A stretch of 64,000 bases of DNA from Sacculina carcini (Eukaryota > Arthropoda > Thecostraca > Sacculinidae), in the NCBI GenBank assembly GCA_916048095.2, contig OU696588.1:3603501-3667500 (forward strand), given 5' to 3'. The position numbers were made by a program, and so were the translations under genes. The stretch's first letter is position 1; each line of letters starts with the position of its first letter. Under the pieces are notes generated by a model, which made no database searches, was not told where the DNA came from, and was given only the letters and a program-made list of their open reading frames with translations. Positions 1-10,485 of this stretch are shown here, one piece after another.

Positions 1-394
1 ATCAACGTATTTCATTTCTGGGAGGAAAAGGGTAAACAAATAATAAATATTATGCCACCTGTTTTTGTTTTTTTAAAACACTTTCAGTTTTTACCAGACA
101 AAAACGGTTCTCAAAGCCTGCTTTCTTACACAATGATTCACTCAATAATTGAATGTCAAGCTGTACTGTCTAGCATCTGTGTTTCCCTGCACATTGTGTT
201 CTGCGTGTGGCGTTGCGGTTTTTGTATAATTTGTTTGTGAAATGTGACAAGCTTGCGCTTTATATAGTGTAATTTAATTATACTCGCCGTGTGAAATTAT
301 CAACGACAATTTTTGTGACAGAAATATTGGTTCACGCTTTATGAAACCTCTTGACTTAGCTTCGCCTGACGCACATGAACCTTAAGCTGCGCCG
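1..394. other. AT-rich sequence with no gene seen
   Basis: No coding region with recognisable similarity, no RNA gene and no repeat structure that I can support. It ends where the LTR of element C begins at about 395. Confidence 0.5.
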
Positions 395-586
395 TGCGCA
401 GCTTTCATGTTAGTGTTTTTAATGTTTTTTTGTATGGAAAATATGTTCTTATCGGAAATGAAACCTGTCTTTTTACTTTGTTTGCGTAATTTTTTGTTTT
501 GCCATATTTTATAATTTCTAATAATGTTTTTGTTCTTTTGCGGTGCGCGTAAGACGCGAGGCTGATTTTCTGTGGGTGTATGAGCT
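395..586 (+). mobile_element. Element C 5' LTR, left part (split by element A)
   Basis: This matches 37056-37250, and the match resumes at 10308-10482 against 37250-37380. It begins TGCGCAGC. The rest of the LTR ends ...CGCTACA and is followed by a PBS at 10486. The LTR is cut at its AGCT (583-586) by element A. The boundary at 395 is set by where similarity to the second copy starts and by the TG dinucleotide. Confidence 0.8.
583..586. repeat. Target-site duplication of element A, left copy (AGCT)
   Basis: AGCT precedes the left LTR of element A and is repeated at 10308-10311 after the right LTR. The uninterrupted paralogous LTR at 37056-37380 has AGCT only once at this place. Four-bp duplications are usual for CsRn1-clade gypsy elements. 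Confidence 0.88.
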
Positions 587-956
587 TGTGGCGTTTGGTT
601 AGCCACTGAATTACTTATGTTCACAATGCGAGATCTTTGGACCGACTGTATTTGACCCCAGTGTTCAGGACACACATCAGATCACACACAAGCATACAAA
701 CATACAATTGGTCAAGCACACACATGATCCAACAACACACGCAGTGACAAAGGCAAACACGACACACAGACATACTAGTTCAGTAGACACATACACACCG
801 GACACACACCACGGACCCAAGACTAACTACACACAGACATACACTTGACATGCATACACACCAGACACGCATACAGACGAGCGAAACGTACACACACGAC
901 AGGACACACTAACATATCCGCAACCATACAAACAATGCAAAACATGATACACCACA
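587..956 (-). mobile_element. Element A 3' LTR (CsRn1-like gypsy)
   Basis: A direct repeat of about 370 bp, nearly identical to 9938-10307. In element orientation it starts TGTGGTGTATC and ends AACGCCACA (TG...CA). A G-rich polypurine tract (GGTGGGGGAG on the minus strand) lies just inside it at about 958-970. The AGCT duplication outside both LTRs fixes the ends. Confidence 0.9.
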
Positions 957-1412
957 AGACTCCCCCACCAGAAGCGGAGCTAGTCAAGCAGTGAAGTAAG
1001 CGAGTGTAAGCGTAAACAGTAGCATTGGTGGTGCGTATAACATGTTGAAAAATACAATGAAAATATCAGAGATATGTACGAATGACATCAGAACATTCAC
1101 AATACGATGCACGACAGCAGTGTATACAAACATAGGTACATATAGATCAATACAAAAATGAACATTAAACAGTGTATAAATGATACGCGTGCATGACAAA
1201 CAATGGTACACAGTCTTGTGAAGAATGAGCAGATATCCGCGACAAGAAAAACAATATTACACTATTATTATAAAGATAGTGTGGCGCTTGTAGTCAAATA
1301 TGCAAATTGAAACACAGTGCTTAACACGCATATCATGTTCAACACGTACGCATACACCAAGTAGGGACATACAGATATACACAATGTTAACATACATTTT
1401 ACACTGCAATAA
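957..1412 (-). other. Element A 3' non-coding region with polypurine tract
   Basis: Between the pol stop and the 3' LTR of element A. The polypurine tract is next to the LTR. The rest is AT-rich and has no coding signal. A polypurine tract primes plus-strand DNA synthesis in LTR elements. Confidence 0.6.
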
Positions 1413-3866
1413 TCAAAAGTAGTGGTAGTCTGGGTGTTGTGTGAATCTCACTTTTCGTCCAGTCCGCGTTGTGACTGGCGTTGGCGGCGACGCTCGAGGA
1501 ACAGGTACTGGAGCAGGTCGCAGTGCGGCTGGTGTACGTGGAGCCGGAGTAGGTGTGATTTTCGGTGATCTGGAAATTACTCTGAATGGGCCGCGATATG
1601 GCGCTTCGAGCGGGCGGCGGACTCGGTCGACGCGCACCCACACGTGCTCACAGGTCATGAGTCTTGAAGGCACGTAGGAAGGCGATGTGTTGTGCGAAGT
1701 ACCGGCAGACAGTTTGTGGAAATCCACTTCTTGCATTCGTTTGGTGAGATCTAACACAAACTCATGCTGCGCCTTGGTCGAGACGGTGTCGCCCGTCGGT
1801 ACACGCGGACACAACATGTTGCTGCCAGTCACAGCTGTAAATGGTGAGATGCCGGACTCGGTGGGCAACAAGCAAATACCCAGCATCACCACTGGCAACG
1901 CAGAGAGCCAGCATTGCTTCCGAGCCATGATCGATGTTTTTATCACACGATGTAGCCGCTCAACCAATCCGTTTGATTGCGGTCGATACGCAGTGGTTCT
2001 AATGCGGTGAAAACCAACTAACTGCGAGAGCTCACGGAACAATTCTGACTCAAACTGTGTGCCACGATCGGTTACCACACGAAGCGGGACACCGAAGCGC
2101 GACACCCAGTGAGTCATGAAGGCGTCGGCGACGGCTACAGCGGTGATGTCTTGCAGAGGAATAGCCTCCGACCAGCGACTTGCTCTATCGGTACATGTGA
2201 GAATATACCGATAAGGCGTAGAGAACGGTTGGCCGCGTGGAGTGGCCGGCGGCAATGGCCCGACCAAATCGATGTGGACACATTCGAATCGCTCACTAGG
2301 AACTGCAAATTCGGTGAGTGGCGATTTAGTGTGGCGTGTGATCTTCGTTTGTTGACACTCCGTGCAGGCGCGTACCCACGACTTGATGTCTTTCTCCATC
2401 TGTGGCCACACATATCGAGACTTGAGCAACTTGACGCTGGCCGTGATTCCAGGGTGGCTGAGACTGTGCATCTGATCGAACACAGAACGCCTACACTTGA
2501 GCGGCAGAAACGGTCTGGAATATGGCGTTGATGTGTCGCACAGCAGAGGTTGATCTCCCGACGTCATAAATGGCGTAAGAGAAGCGGCAGCAGCCTGTGT
2601 CTCAGCATCATCGACTTGGGCGCGCGCAATCGCCGGCAGGTCAAATACGTCCACTTGGACTGCATTTACGCTGCGCGAGAGGCAGTCAGCGACCATGTTC
2701 TCTGCTCCTCGGATGTATTGTACATCTGACAAGTATTCGTTAATGTACGACCAGTGCCTTTGCTGACGATCCGATTTGGCCACGTTTGGGCTGATGAAAG
2801 CTGAAACCAGCGGTTTGTGATCCGTCAACAAAGTCACTGACCGACCTTCTAAATAGTGTCGAAAGCGCAGCACAGAATAATAGGCGGCCAGGAGCTCACG
2901 GTCGTAAACCGAGTACTTGCGCTGGGCTGCAGACGATTTCTTCGAGAAAAATGAGATGGGTTGAGGTACTCCGTCAACCATCTGATGTAGTGCAGCCCCA
3001 GCAGCAGTCGAAGAGCAATCGGTAACGAGTTGCATATGAGAACAGTGCGGTAGCGGATGCGGCAGTGTGCATGCGCTAGCCAGTGACTGTTTGATGATAT
3101 CGAAAGCGGCCAGCTCTTCGTCGTTCAGTGCAAGAGACTTATTGTTGGGTTGATGCTTGGTTCGTTCTGACAGTGGTTGCACAATGTGGGCGAAGCCAGG
3201 AATCATCCGGCGATAAAAACCCACCATGCCTAAGAAACGGCGGAGAGATGAAGAGTCAGTTGGAACCGGAAAGTCGTTGATAGCAGCGATCTTTGCGTCC
3301 GGAGGACACACGCCCGCAGCAGTGACTTTATGCCCGAGAAAATCTACGCTCGATTGAAAGAACGAGCATTTATCTAACGACAAACGAAGCCCATGCCGCT
3401 CGAACACATCAAACACAGCTGTCAAGTCACGCAGATGTTGCTCCTCGTTTTGCGAGAACACCAGAACATCATCAAGGTACACAAAAGTGCACTTCAGATG
3501 TGAAAGAATGGTGTTCATCAGCCTTTGAAATGTAGCGCCCGCGTTTTTCAAACCCAGCGGCATGAAAACATATTCAAAAAGCCCAAATGGCGTAATGACT
3601 GCGGTCTTGGCGGTGTCTGCCTTGCTCATAGGCACTTGATGGTACGCCTGGAGCAGATCAAGTTTCGAGAACAGCGTCATACCGGCCAAGCGAGCAGACA
3701 GGTCCTGAATATGCGGCAGTGGGTAGCGATCAGGCACCGTACGAGCGTTCAGTGCCCTGTAATCGCCGGTGATGCGCCACTCACCGGGTGTCTTCTTGGC
3801 GACCATATGGAGCGGAGAAGACCACGGCGAGTTGGAGCGACGGACAACACCTGCCTGCATGAGAGC
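1413..3866 (-). pseudogene. pol: Element A pol: reverse transcriptase, RNase H, integrase
   Basis: An open frame of 815 codons, preceded in the same frame by a TAG (about 3867-3869) that separates it from the protease part. Visible order: RT with YLDDVLVF; RNase H with LVTDCSSTAAGAAL, DRELLAAY and TDHKPLV; integrase zinc finger HPGIT...CTECQQ; catalytic core HIDLVGPLP (D), VTDRGTQFE (D) and NGLVERLHR (E); and a GPF-type tail (YRGPFRVI) followed by a Pro-rich stretch. The RT fingers region lies just after the TAG (RRSNSPWSSPLHMV). The family copies the element's RNA into DNA and integrates it. The nonsense codon here, plus one in the protease, makes the copy defective unless read through. Confidence 0.88.
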
Positions 3867-4480
3867 CTAGAATGCAGATTTGGCTGCTTGCTCTTTGTCA
3901 GCAGTGAAACGTCGAGGACGAGCAAAGACGGGTGCTGCGCTGCCTGTGTCAATGGTATGTTGCACCGGCATAGTGACATTCTCACAGACGGAGCGTGGTG
4001 CAAGCAGAGTTGTATGTTCAGTCAACAGCGAACGCACAGGTGATGAAAGGTGACTCAAATCATTAACCACCAGTCCAACATACTGCTCATCGTTGGATTT
4101 GGCTGGCACACGGAGCAATGTGGTGGTGTCACGAATACACCTGTTATGACAGTCCACCACCAGTTTGAAGTGCGTAAGAAAATCGTGCCCCAGCAGCGGA
4201 GACACGGCATCTGGGACAACGAATGTCCAAGCGAATTTTCGACGCAATTTTTGCAGCACAATATCAAGACGGACCTCGCCATGCACCGACATAGGTTGGC
4301 CGTTTGCTGCTGAAATGCGTACAGAAGTCGGCTGAAGCGACAGCGTACTCACTACACTTGGCGGAATAATAGAAACTCAAGCACCGGTGTCAACGACAAA
4401 GTTCAGCCAGATAGTACCGATACGGGCTGCAACTGTTAGAAGCGGCAGGCCATATGGTGCAGCAACCATAGCCTGCCGTT
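3867..4480 (-). pseudogene. Element A protease and start of RT, with in-frame stop next to the active site
   Basis: Aspartic protease region of element A. Reading minus from about 4480, the frame runs ...IWLNFVVDTGA, then TGA (about 4377-4379), then VSIIPPS..., continuing through the second protease motif LLGHDFL to the RT entry region. The stop falls directly after the catalytic DTGA, where related proteases have a residue such as Cys. This frame is -1 relative to gag, and GGAAAAC lies at 4490-4484 directly before the gag TAG, a candidate slippery site. The retropepsin would cleave Gag-Pol. Confidence 0.78.
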
Positions 4481-5233
4481 CTAGTTTTCCGACGTGTGAC
4501 AATCTGGAGTGGTTGGCATGGCTCTAGAGCGAGCAACAGGCGCTGGTGAAGAACTTCGCGAACTCGGCTCCATCTGTAGTCCCGCTGTTTTATTCGGCCA
4601 TTGGCACCACGGCTTGCACTTACGTGCTGAATTACCGTAAAACACGTGCCATCTGCACACTCGTAGACGCTGGCCGTGACGGAACGGCTGCATACTGAAA
4701 TTGCGTGATGAACGCGATTGGCCTGTCGTTGGCTGCTGAGATGCATGCGTATTGAAGGAGCGAGCAGGAGTGTTGGCACTGAGAAGTGGCATGAGTTCAT
4801 CCGCAAGCTTAGCCATGTCCTTCAAAGCCATTGTTTGCTGAGCTGCCAGCACAGCTCCAATGGTCGGCGGCAGAGTTTTTATAAACTGGTGGCGCACGAG
4901 ATCGTCAGAGACGCCCACTTTTGCTGCCGTTGTCTGCAGTTCAGCCATGTTAACTGACGGACGGCCGGTGAATTGCTGCTTGGCAATTATTTCCTCGAAG
5001 AGTACCGACTTGGTGCGTTGATATAACTGCACGACTTCTGCTTTGAGAGACGAATAATTCTGTTCTTGAAGAGTCGATGGCGGAAGTCGGCTGAAAACAT
5101 TGGGTGGAAGTGATGAGAGCACGTAGAAAAATTTGGTACTTTCCGCTGTGATGTTGCGCAAGTGAAACTGTGCCTCCAGAACGACAAACCAACCGTCAAC
5201 AGCACCCTCCATGAACGGCGGTGCCTTTATGGC
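4481..5233 (-). CDS. gag: Element A gag, 3' part (interrupted by element B)
   Basis: A Gag frame of about 250 codons ending at TAG 4481-4483. It contains a capsid-like segment (VVLEAQFHLRNI, LPPSTL) and a Cys-His box, CRWHVFYGNSARKCKPWC. That spacing, C-x2-H-x9-C-x3-C, is the CHCC type described for the CsRn1 clade, not the usual CCHC. The first ATG after the insertion is at 5212, but the true start lies beyond element B: codons at 9839-9784 read in frame to the insertion point (VAIKAPPF then MEGAVDGWF). Without element B the gag is uninterrupted. Confidence 0.85.
   Translation of the reverse strand, partial: AIKAPPFMEGAVDGWFVVLEAQFHLRNITAESTKFFYVLSSLPPNVFSRLPPSTLQEQNYSSLKAEVVQLYQRTKSVLFEEIIAKQQFTGRPSVNMAELQTTAAKVGVSDDLVRHQFIKTLPPTIGAVLAAQQTMALKDMAKLADELMPLLSANTPARSFNTHASQQPTTGQSRSSRNFSMQPFRHGQRLRVCRWHVFYGNSARKCKPWCQWPNKTAGLQMEPSSRSSSPAPVARSRAMPTTPDCHTSEN
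5229..5233. repeat. Target-site duplication of element B, left copy (ATGGC)
   Basis: ATGGC directly precedes the left LTR of element B and is repeated at 9784-9788 directly after the right LTR. Removing one copy restores the gag reading frame of element A. Confidence 0.93.
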
Positions 5234-5493
5234 TGTTCAAGTTGTAATCAATGGTTAACCGAGACACGTCATATATTCTGAACTCAATAGGAAACGCAGG
5301 TAAGACAACGACACTGGTCCAATGGACCCACACAACACGCACGTACACACTCGAATACATTCACACACAATCCAATAGATACTGTCGTCAACGTCCTTCA
5401 GACGCAGACCAAAACCCCCTTTGTCACGAGCTTCGGTTCAACGGGTTCATCGACCCCGCAATGCGATGACTCATCGAACTGCGCTCACTCACA
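5234..5493 (-). mobile_element. Element B 3' LTR (mag-like gypsy)
   Basis: A 260-bp direct repeat of 9532-9783. It differs by about five substitutions and one short indel around 5351-5362, where a small CA-rich repeat is longer here. In element orientation it starts TGTGTGAG and ends TTGAACA. A polypurine tract AGGGGGCG abuts it on the inner side. The low LTR divergence implies a fairly recent insertion. Confidence 0.92.
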
Positions 5494-6853
5494 CACGCCC
5501 CCTAGTCATGGACATGACTTCAATTAACCGCTGAGGACGACGGGTGTTTCTTGACGACCGCCGAAGTTGACCCTCTGCTTGTTCCTTTTCCGCTTCATCA
5601 CTTGTTGGTGCAATGTGAGTACGTTGTCCATTTTCGGCTGAATCTTGATTGACGTGACCGTGTCTGCGACGTACATGTCGCCGGTTTCGAGCTACGACTC
5701 GTCCGCTAGCCATCTTGATTAAGTAGCGTCGGTGAGGTAGCTGCTCAATCACAATCCCATGCCGATTCCATTCCTTGGTGATGTGGCATTGTATCGCTAC
5801 GTGACTTCCTGTCGCGATGTCACTTAGATCTCGAACACTCTGGTTGTACTTTTCGTCTGTCTTCATTATTCTGTCCTGTTCACGTTTTTGGATCTGCTCA
5901 TTTGATTGCTGCCACATGCCTTGAAATTGGCGTCGGTGTGCAGGGATGAAATCTCTAACGGGACGACCATAGAGTATTTCTGCAGGTGACCTTCCATCTG
6001 GTCCAGGTGTGTTTCTTTGCTGCAATATCCCTCTGCACCAATCATGTTCGTTCAATTGTTTTTTGTCTTCACACCAACACTTTTTTATAAGAGCTTTTGC
6101 TGATTTTACTGCTGCCTCCGCCCTCCCATTAGACTGCGGATAGTGTGGTGAGGAGGGAACATGTGAGATTTTCCACTTGTTGACGAATTGATCGAACTCG
6201 CCAGATGTGAACTGAGGTCCACCGTCTGAATACAATATCACTGGTACTCCCACCATGCAGAAAATTGTGCGAAGTGTCGATAAAAGTTTATTTGTGACGG
6301 ATGTTTGTCCAAGGTCGTTGACGAATTGCCAGCCAGATAGATGATCCACCAGCACCACGAATTTATGGCTTCCGTATTCGGCAAAATCGACCGAGACGTG
6401 TTCAAACGGTCTTGTAGGTTTCTCGTGATGGCGGATAGTCTCTTTTGGTTGTGATGGTAAGTACACTTGACACTTTTTGCAATGTTTTGTGATGTTGTCA
6501 ATATCTACGTCGATCCCGGGCCGATAAACAATATCCCGCGCACGTTGTTTTGTTTTTTCTTTACCAGCATGACCAGCGTGTAGTTCTTGCAGAATTTCTT
6601 TTCGCATGCCCGCTGGTATGACGAGCCGTCTTCCATAAAATATGAAGTCATCATCAATATAGAGATGCTCGTGCACCGGCCAATATCGACTGATAATGGG
6701 GTCCACATCGCATTTGCGAGTGGGAAATCCTTCCATTATGTTTTTTCGCAGCATTTTCATCTCGGCGTCGGAAGCGGTTATGTCCTGCAATTTTCGTAAT
6801 TCAACATCTGATATAGCTGCGTCTGTCGAAATTGTAGCTATGGTAGAAAATTA
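5489..6853 (-). pseudogene. Element B integrase and pol C-terminus
   Basis: An open frame from the TAA at 6851-6853 down to 5489. The integrase has an HHCC finger (HAGHAGKEKTKQR...CKKC), core motifs SVDFAEYG (D), YSDGGPQFT (D) and SNGRAEAAVK (E), then a basic C-terminal tail. This layout matches mag-clade gypsy integrases. The integrase inserts the cDNA into the genome. It is in the same frame as the RNase H segment upstream and is separated from it only by one TAA. The frame ends a few bases from the 3' LTR. Confidence 0.85.
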
Positions 6854-8030
6854 TTCACCCATTTCTCCGGGAGCAGCAACGGAAGATACAGGAAAACGCG
6901 ATAACGCGTCCACTGCGGCGTGATCTTTTCCTGGCGTCCATTGTGCCGAGAATGGTCCAAGGTCTTCAAGCCTCAATCTCAAGCGCTGAATTCGAGGGTT
7001 CGCTAGGTCATCGATAGATTTTGAGTTTAAAATCGGTACCAAAGGACGATGATCAGTGATTACTTCAAAATGTTGTAGACCGGAGAGAAACATGCGACAT
7101 TTTCTGAACGCCCAAACAATAGCCAACAACTCCAGCTCAATAGCAGCATATCTAGATTCCGCATCAGTGAGGAAGCGGGAGCCACACCGTATGACGCATA
7201 ATTTGCCGTCATCTTGTTTCTGCTGCAGGACAAATCCCAAGCCGTGCAGTCGGCTGGCGTCCGTGCGTAAGAAAGCCGGAGCTGCTGAAAATATTTGAGT
7301 ATTGTCGGTGATGATAGAGCTTCACGAGCTCGTTTGAAGCACTCGGTGTGGTGATTTTCCCAAACAAACACTCTTTTTGCGCTCAATAAGTCGCGCAGAG
7401 GTGTGAGCCGTTTCGATAGCTCAGGTGAAAATGATCCGATCTGATTGCACAATCCGAAGAACGATCTCAGACCTGTTACGTCAGTTGGAACCGGAAATTG
7501 CGCAATGGCATCATACAAGTCTGGGTCAATGCTGTACCCTTCTGCGTTCAGCACAAATCCGGCGAACTTGCACTGTGTTTGCATATACTGCGCTTTAGTA
7601 ATATTCAGTGTGATACTTTTCTTGCGACATCTGAACAAAAAACTACGCACGCGCGTCTGCAACTCCTGCTTTGTGCGGCCGTATATTATGACGTCGTCGA
7701 CAAGACGCTGGATGCCCGGCAGCCCTTCCAGTGATTCATCCATGCGCCGATTGTAATGATCTGATATGGAAGAGATACCATATGGAGCGCGCTTGAACAT
7801 GTATCTGCCGTTCGGTGTAATAAACGTCGTGAGTGCTTGGCTGTCAGCATCGAGCGGACATTGATGATAACCTTTTTTCGCATCAAATACTGCGAAAAAA
7901 TTTGCCTCTGACGCAATAATTGATGCAACGCATTCCGAGGGAGTGCCGGACTGAAAAAGTTCACGTTTCACACATTTGTTCAATTTGGTGAGGTCCACAC
8001 ACAGACGAACACCTCCATTTTTTTTTCGGC
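6854..8030 (-). pseudogene. Element B reverse transcriptase and RNase H (two frameshifts)
   Basis: The RT segment reads DLTKLNKCV..., FAVFDAKKGYHQ (motif A), YGISSISDHY and VDDVIIYG (motif C, VDD). The RNase H segment has ELELLAIVWA, VITDHRPLV and the QWTPGKDHAAVDALSR tail. The RT frame (to 7060) and RNase H frame (from 7240) are offset by a single-nucleotide frameshift near 7300. The gag-protease frame is offset from RT near 8020, at a run of eight or nine T residues. A TAA at 6851-6853 ends the RNase H segment. Three lesions with nearly identical LTRs point to a young but inactive copy. Confidence 0.84.
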
Positions 8031-9532
8031 GTGACTACAATTGGTGAGCACCAATCTGTAGGTTCAGTTACAGGTGATATAATTCCTTGTTCTTGTAATT
8101 GCTGAATCTCGTCTTTCAGTCCTGCTTGTAGTGGAAGTGGTACTCTGCGTGGTGCTGAGACACTATGCGGAATTTCGTCCTCTCGCAATTTTATTTTGAA
8201 TGTCTCGCCAGTCAGAACTTTAATTTCATCGCTGAACACATCTGCAAATTCACTGAATATGTCATACGATTGCGATTTCATTTGATTCACCTGATGTGCA
8301 GTTTCACATGGCATACACGGTGACATTTGTACAGGGTAATTTACCGGAATCAAACGTAGCTCACGACAAACATGCCAGGAGAGAAGGAGTCCATGAACGC
8401 CTTCTACGACAGTAATGTCTACCGTAGTCGATGCGTTGCCAATGGCGATGGTGGTTTGAAAGACACCCATCGAACGCATTTTGGTTCCGTCTGCTGCAAT
8501 GGGGCTTTCAGTACTGGCTTTCAATCTGACATTCTTCAAATGTTTCATGATGTCAGTGCCGGCGACTGTAATGTCTGCTCCGGTATCTGGAAGAGCCGAC
8601 ACATGAATTTGACCCCCAAGCACGACGTCCACCTTTGGTGCTTTTACAGTGGTTACGTTTGAAACGACTGCTGCAGAGACACGGTCGTTATCTGTACATT
8701 TCTGATGCGTCTTTTTGTTTGTGCTAATGACGCTACGGCACTTGATTTCGAAATGACCAAATTTACCGCACCGTTTGCATTGTTTTCCGAGCGCTGGACA
8801 TTTTTCGCTCGCTTGGTGGCGACGTCCGCATCTTGTGCACTCGTTCGTGTCCCTTCCTGTGCGCCTATCATGCGTCACAGTGGGGTGCCTATGTTGTACT
8901 TCATTGACGTGAGTATCCCGACTGTTTTCGATCAAATCTGTGTCGCGGTTGGCTGCCTCTTCAGCTCTGCATATCTCAACGGCTGTAGATAGCGTTAGAT
9001 TTTTCACGCTGCAAAGTTTTTTCACTGTTGCTGTGTCTCTGACACCGACGACGATGCGATCGCGGATCAAGGAATCCCGACATTGGTCACAGAAATTGCA
9101 AGTGGTGCTCATCTCTCGGAGGCTGATAAAAAAATCTTCGAAGCACTCACCAATTTTCTGAGAGCGGCCGTTTAAGTTTTTCCGTTCGATGACTTCGTTT
9201 ACCTGGCCTTTTGCATACTCTGCCAGCATACGAACGATGACGTCGATGTTGTCTTTGTCGTTTTCATCTATTTGGAAATTTCTCACTGTTCTCAGCGTTT
9301 CATCGCTAAGGCACGATCGAAGTACTGCGGCCTGCATTTTTCTGGGTTGGTTTTGAAGACCGGTCAATAGCACATAATCTTCCCAACGATCTTTACACAC
9401 GAAAAATGACTCGCTCCGGTCAACACTCAGGTCCAGTTTTTCGGGCATAGGGACTCTCCCGGCCCATACTGACGTTTGAGACGGCTGCATCTGATGAGAC
9501 GAGCTTGCTGTGTCAACTGTCGGCTGCGCCAT
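7961..9532 (-). CDS. gag: Element B gag-protease
   Basis: About 520 codons counted from the ATG at 9532, encoding MAQPTVD.... A Gag domain is followed by two CCHC-type knuckles (CTRCGRRHQASEKC and CKRCGKFGHFEIKC), an aspartic protease with LPDTGADITV, and the beginning of RT (CSPIVVTPKK). The ATG straddles the end of the 5' LTR: its A is the last LTR base and its TG starts the PBS, so the gag start and PBS overlap. The frame is also open upstream through the LTR to 9679. The last residues after about 8020 are out of frame because of a homopolymer frameshift. Confidence 0.85.
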   Translation of the reverse strand: MAQPTVDTASSSHQMQPSQTSVWAGRVPMPEKLDLSVDRSESFFVCKDRWEDYVLLTGLQNQPRKMQAAVLRSCLSDETLRTVRNFQIDENDKDNIDVIVRMLAEYAKGQVNEVIERKNLNGRSQKIGECFEDFFISLREMSTTCNFCDQCRDSLIRDRIVVGVRDTATVKKLCSVKNLTLSTAVEICRAEEAANRDTDLIENSRDTHVNEVQHRHPTVTHDRRTGRDTNECTRCGRRHQASEKCPALGKQCKRCGKFGHFEIKCRSVISTNKKTHQKCTDNDRVSAAVVSNVTTVKAPKVDVVLGGQIHVSALPDTGADITVAGTDIMKHLKNVRLKASTESPIAADGTKMRSMGVFQTTIAIGNASTTVDITVVEGVHGLLLSWHVCRELRLIPVNYPVQMSPCMPCETAHQVNQMKSQSYDIFSEFADVFSDEIKVLTGETFKIKLREDEIPHSVSAPRRVPLPLQAGLKDEIQQLQEQGIISPVTEPTDWCSPIVVTPKKKWRCSSVCGPHQIEQMCET

Positions 9533-9783
9533 GTTCAAGTTGTAGTCAATGGTTAACCGAGACACGTCATATATTCTGAACTCAATAGTAAACGCAGGTA
9601 AGACAATGACACTGGTCCAATGGACCCACACAACACGCACGTACACACTCGAACACAATCCAATAGATACTGTCGTCAACGTCCTTCAGACGCAGACCAA
9701 AACCCCCTTTGTCACGAGCTTCGGCTCAACGGGTTCATCGACCCCGCAATGCGATGACTCATCGAACTGCGCTCACTCACACA
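9532..9783 (-). mobile_element. Element B 5' LTR
   Basis: The 252-bp partner of 5234-5493, flanked on the outside by ATGGC (9784-9788). The sequence next to it inside the element reads TGGCGCAGCCGACAG on the minus strand. It starts TGG as a canonical PBS does and is close to the 3' end of a Ser tRNA as I recall it; mag elements use Ser tRNA. The tRNA match is from memory. Confidence 0.91.
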
Positions 9784-9839
9784 ATGGCCACAGCATTTAC
9801 GTGCTCTTCAAATCCAGTCTCCATCGGTCGGTCATTCAT
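9784..9839 (-). CDS. gag: Element A gag, 5' part (start codon side)
   Basis: ATG at 9839-9837 opens a frame that reaches the ATGGC duplication and continues, after skipping element B and one TSD copy, in the gag frame at 5233. The joined region aligns with the gag start of element C at 10529 (both have an A-P-x-F-M-x-x-x-x-D-x-W-F pattern), which supports this start. Confidence 0.85.
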
Positions 9840-9916
9840 TTTGACGAAAAAATGTAGCCAGTGAAAATAGCAGAAAAATATATACAATATGATGCAAGGC
9901 ACAAGCACTCACCAAC

Positions 9917-9936
9917 CGATCACGTCGGGGTCACCA
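9917..9936 (-). promoter_or_regulatory. Element A primer-binding site (tRNA-Trp type)
   Basis: On the minus strand the 5' LTR ends ...GCCACA, then one T, then TGGTGACCCCGACGTGATC. This complements the 3' end of metazoan tRNA-Trp (...CACGTCGGGGTCACCA) as I recall it. tRNA-Trp priming is a described trait of the CsRn1 clade, which agrees with the CHCC gag motif. Confidence 0.82.
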
Positions 9937-9937
9937 A

Positions 9938-10307
9938 TGTGGCGTTTGGTTAGCCACTGAATTACTTATGTTCACAATGCGAGATCTTTGGACCGACTGT
10001 ATTTGACCCCAGTGTTCAGGTCACACATCAGGTCACACACAAGCATACAGACATACAATTGGTGAAGCACATACATGATCCAACAACACACGCAGTGACA
10101 AAGGCAAACACGACACACAGACATACTAGTTCAGTAGACACATACACACCGGACACACACCACTGACCCAAGACTAACTACACACAGACATACACTTGAC
10201 ATGCATACACACCAGACACGCATACAGACGAGCGAAACGTACACACACGACAGGACACACTAACATATCCGCAACCATACAAACAATGCAAAACATGATA
10301 CACCACA
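9938..10307 (-). mobile_element. Element A 5' LTR
   Basis: The partner of 587-956, nearly identical over about 370 bp. It has TG...CA ends and is followed outside by the AGCT target duplication (10308-10311). With its two LTRs element A spans 587-10307. About 4.5 kb of this is the nested element B. Confidence 0.9.
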
Positions 10308-10482
10308 AGCTGTCGTTTTACCGCCAGAGCCCTTTTTCGTTTTCTCGGCGTCCTTCAGTGTGCTTGTCTCCGTTTCTGTGTGCCGACGCAAATATACTCT
10401 CACATCCGTGCTCGTGCATGGACATCACACAGCGGAGCACATCACGTGCTCTCACATCCGCTGGTCTTTAACTCACGCTACA
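10308..10482 (+). mobile_element. Element C 5' LTR, right part
   Basis: Continues the LTR begun at 395-586 after the element A insertion and matches 37247-37380. Compared with that copy it has about 45 extra bases around 10396-10440 (a partly duplicated CACATCCG...CACGTGCTCT segment). It ends CGCTACA. Confidence 0.82.
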
Positions 10483-10485
10483 AAC

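Noticed and set aside
1687-2531. Plus-strand open frames over element A integrase
   Set aside because: Antisense shadows of the minus-strand pol frame, with no recognisable domain.
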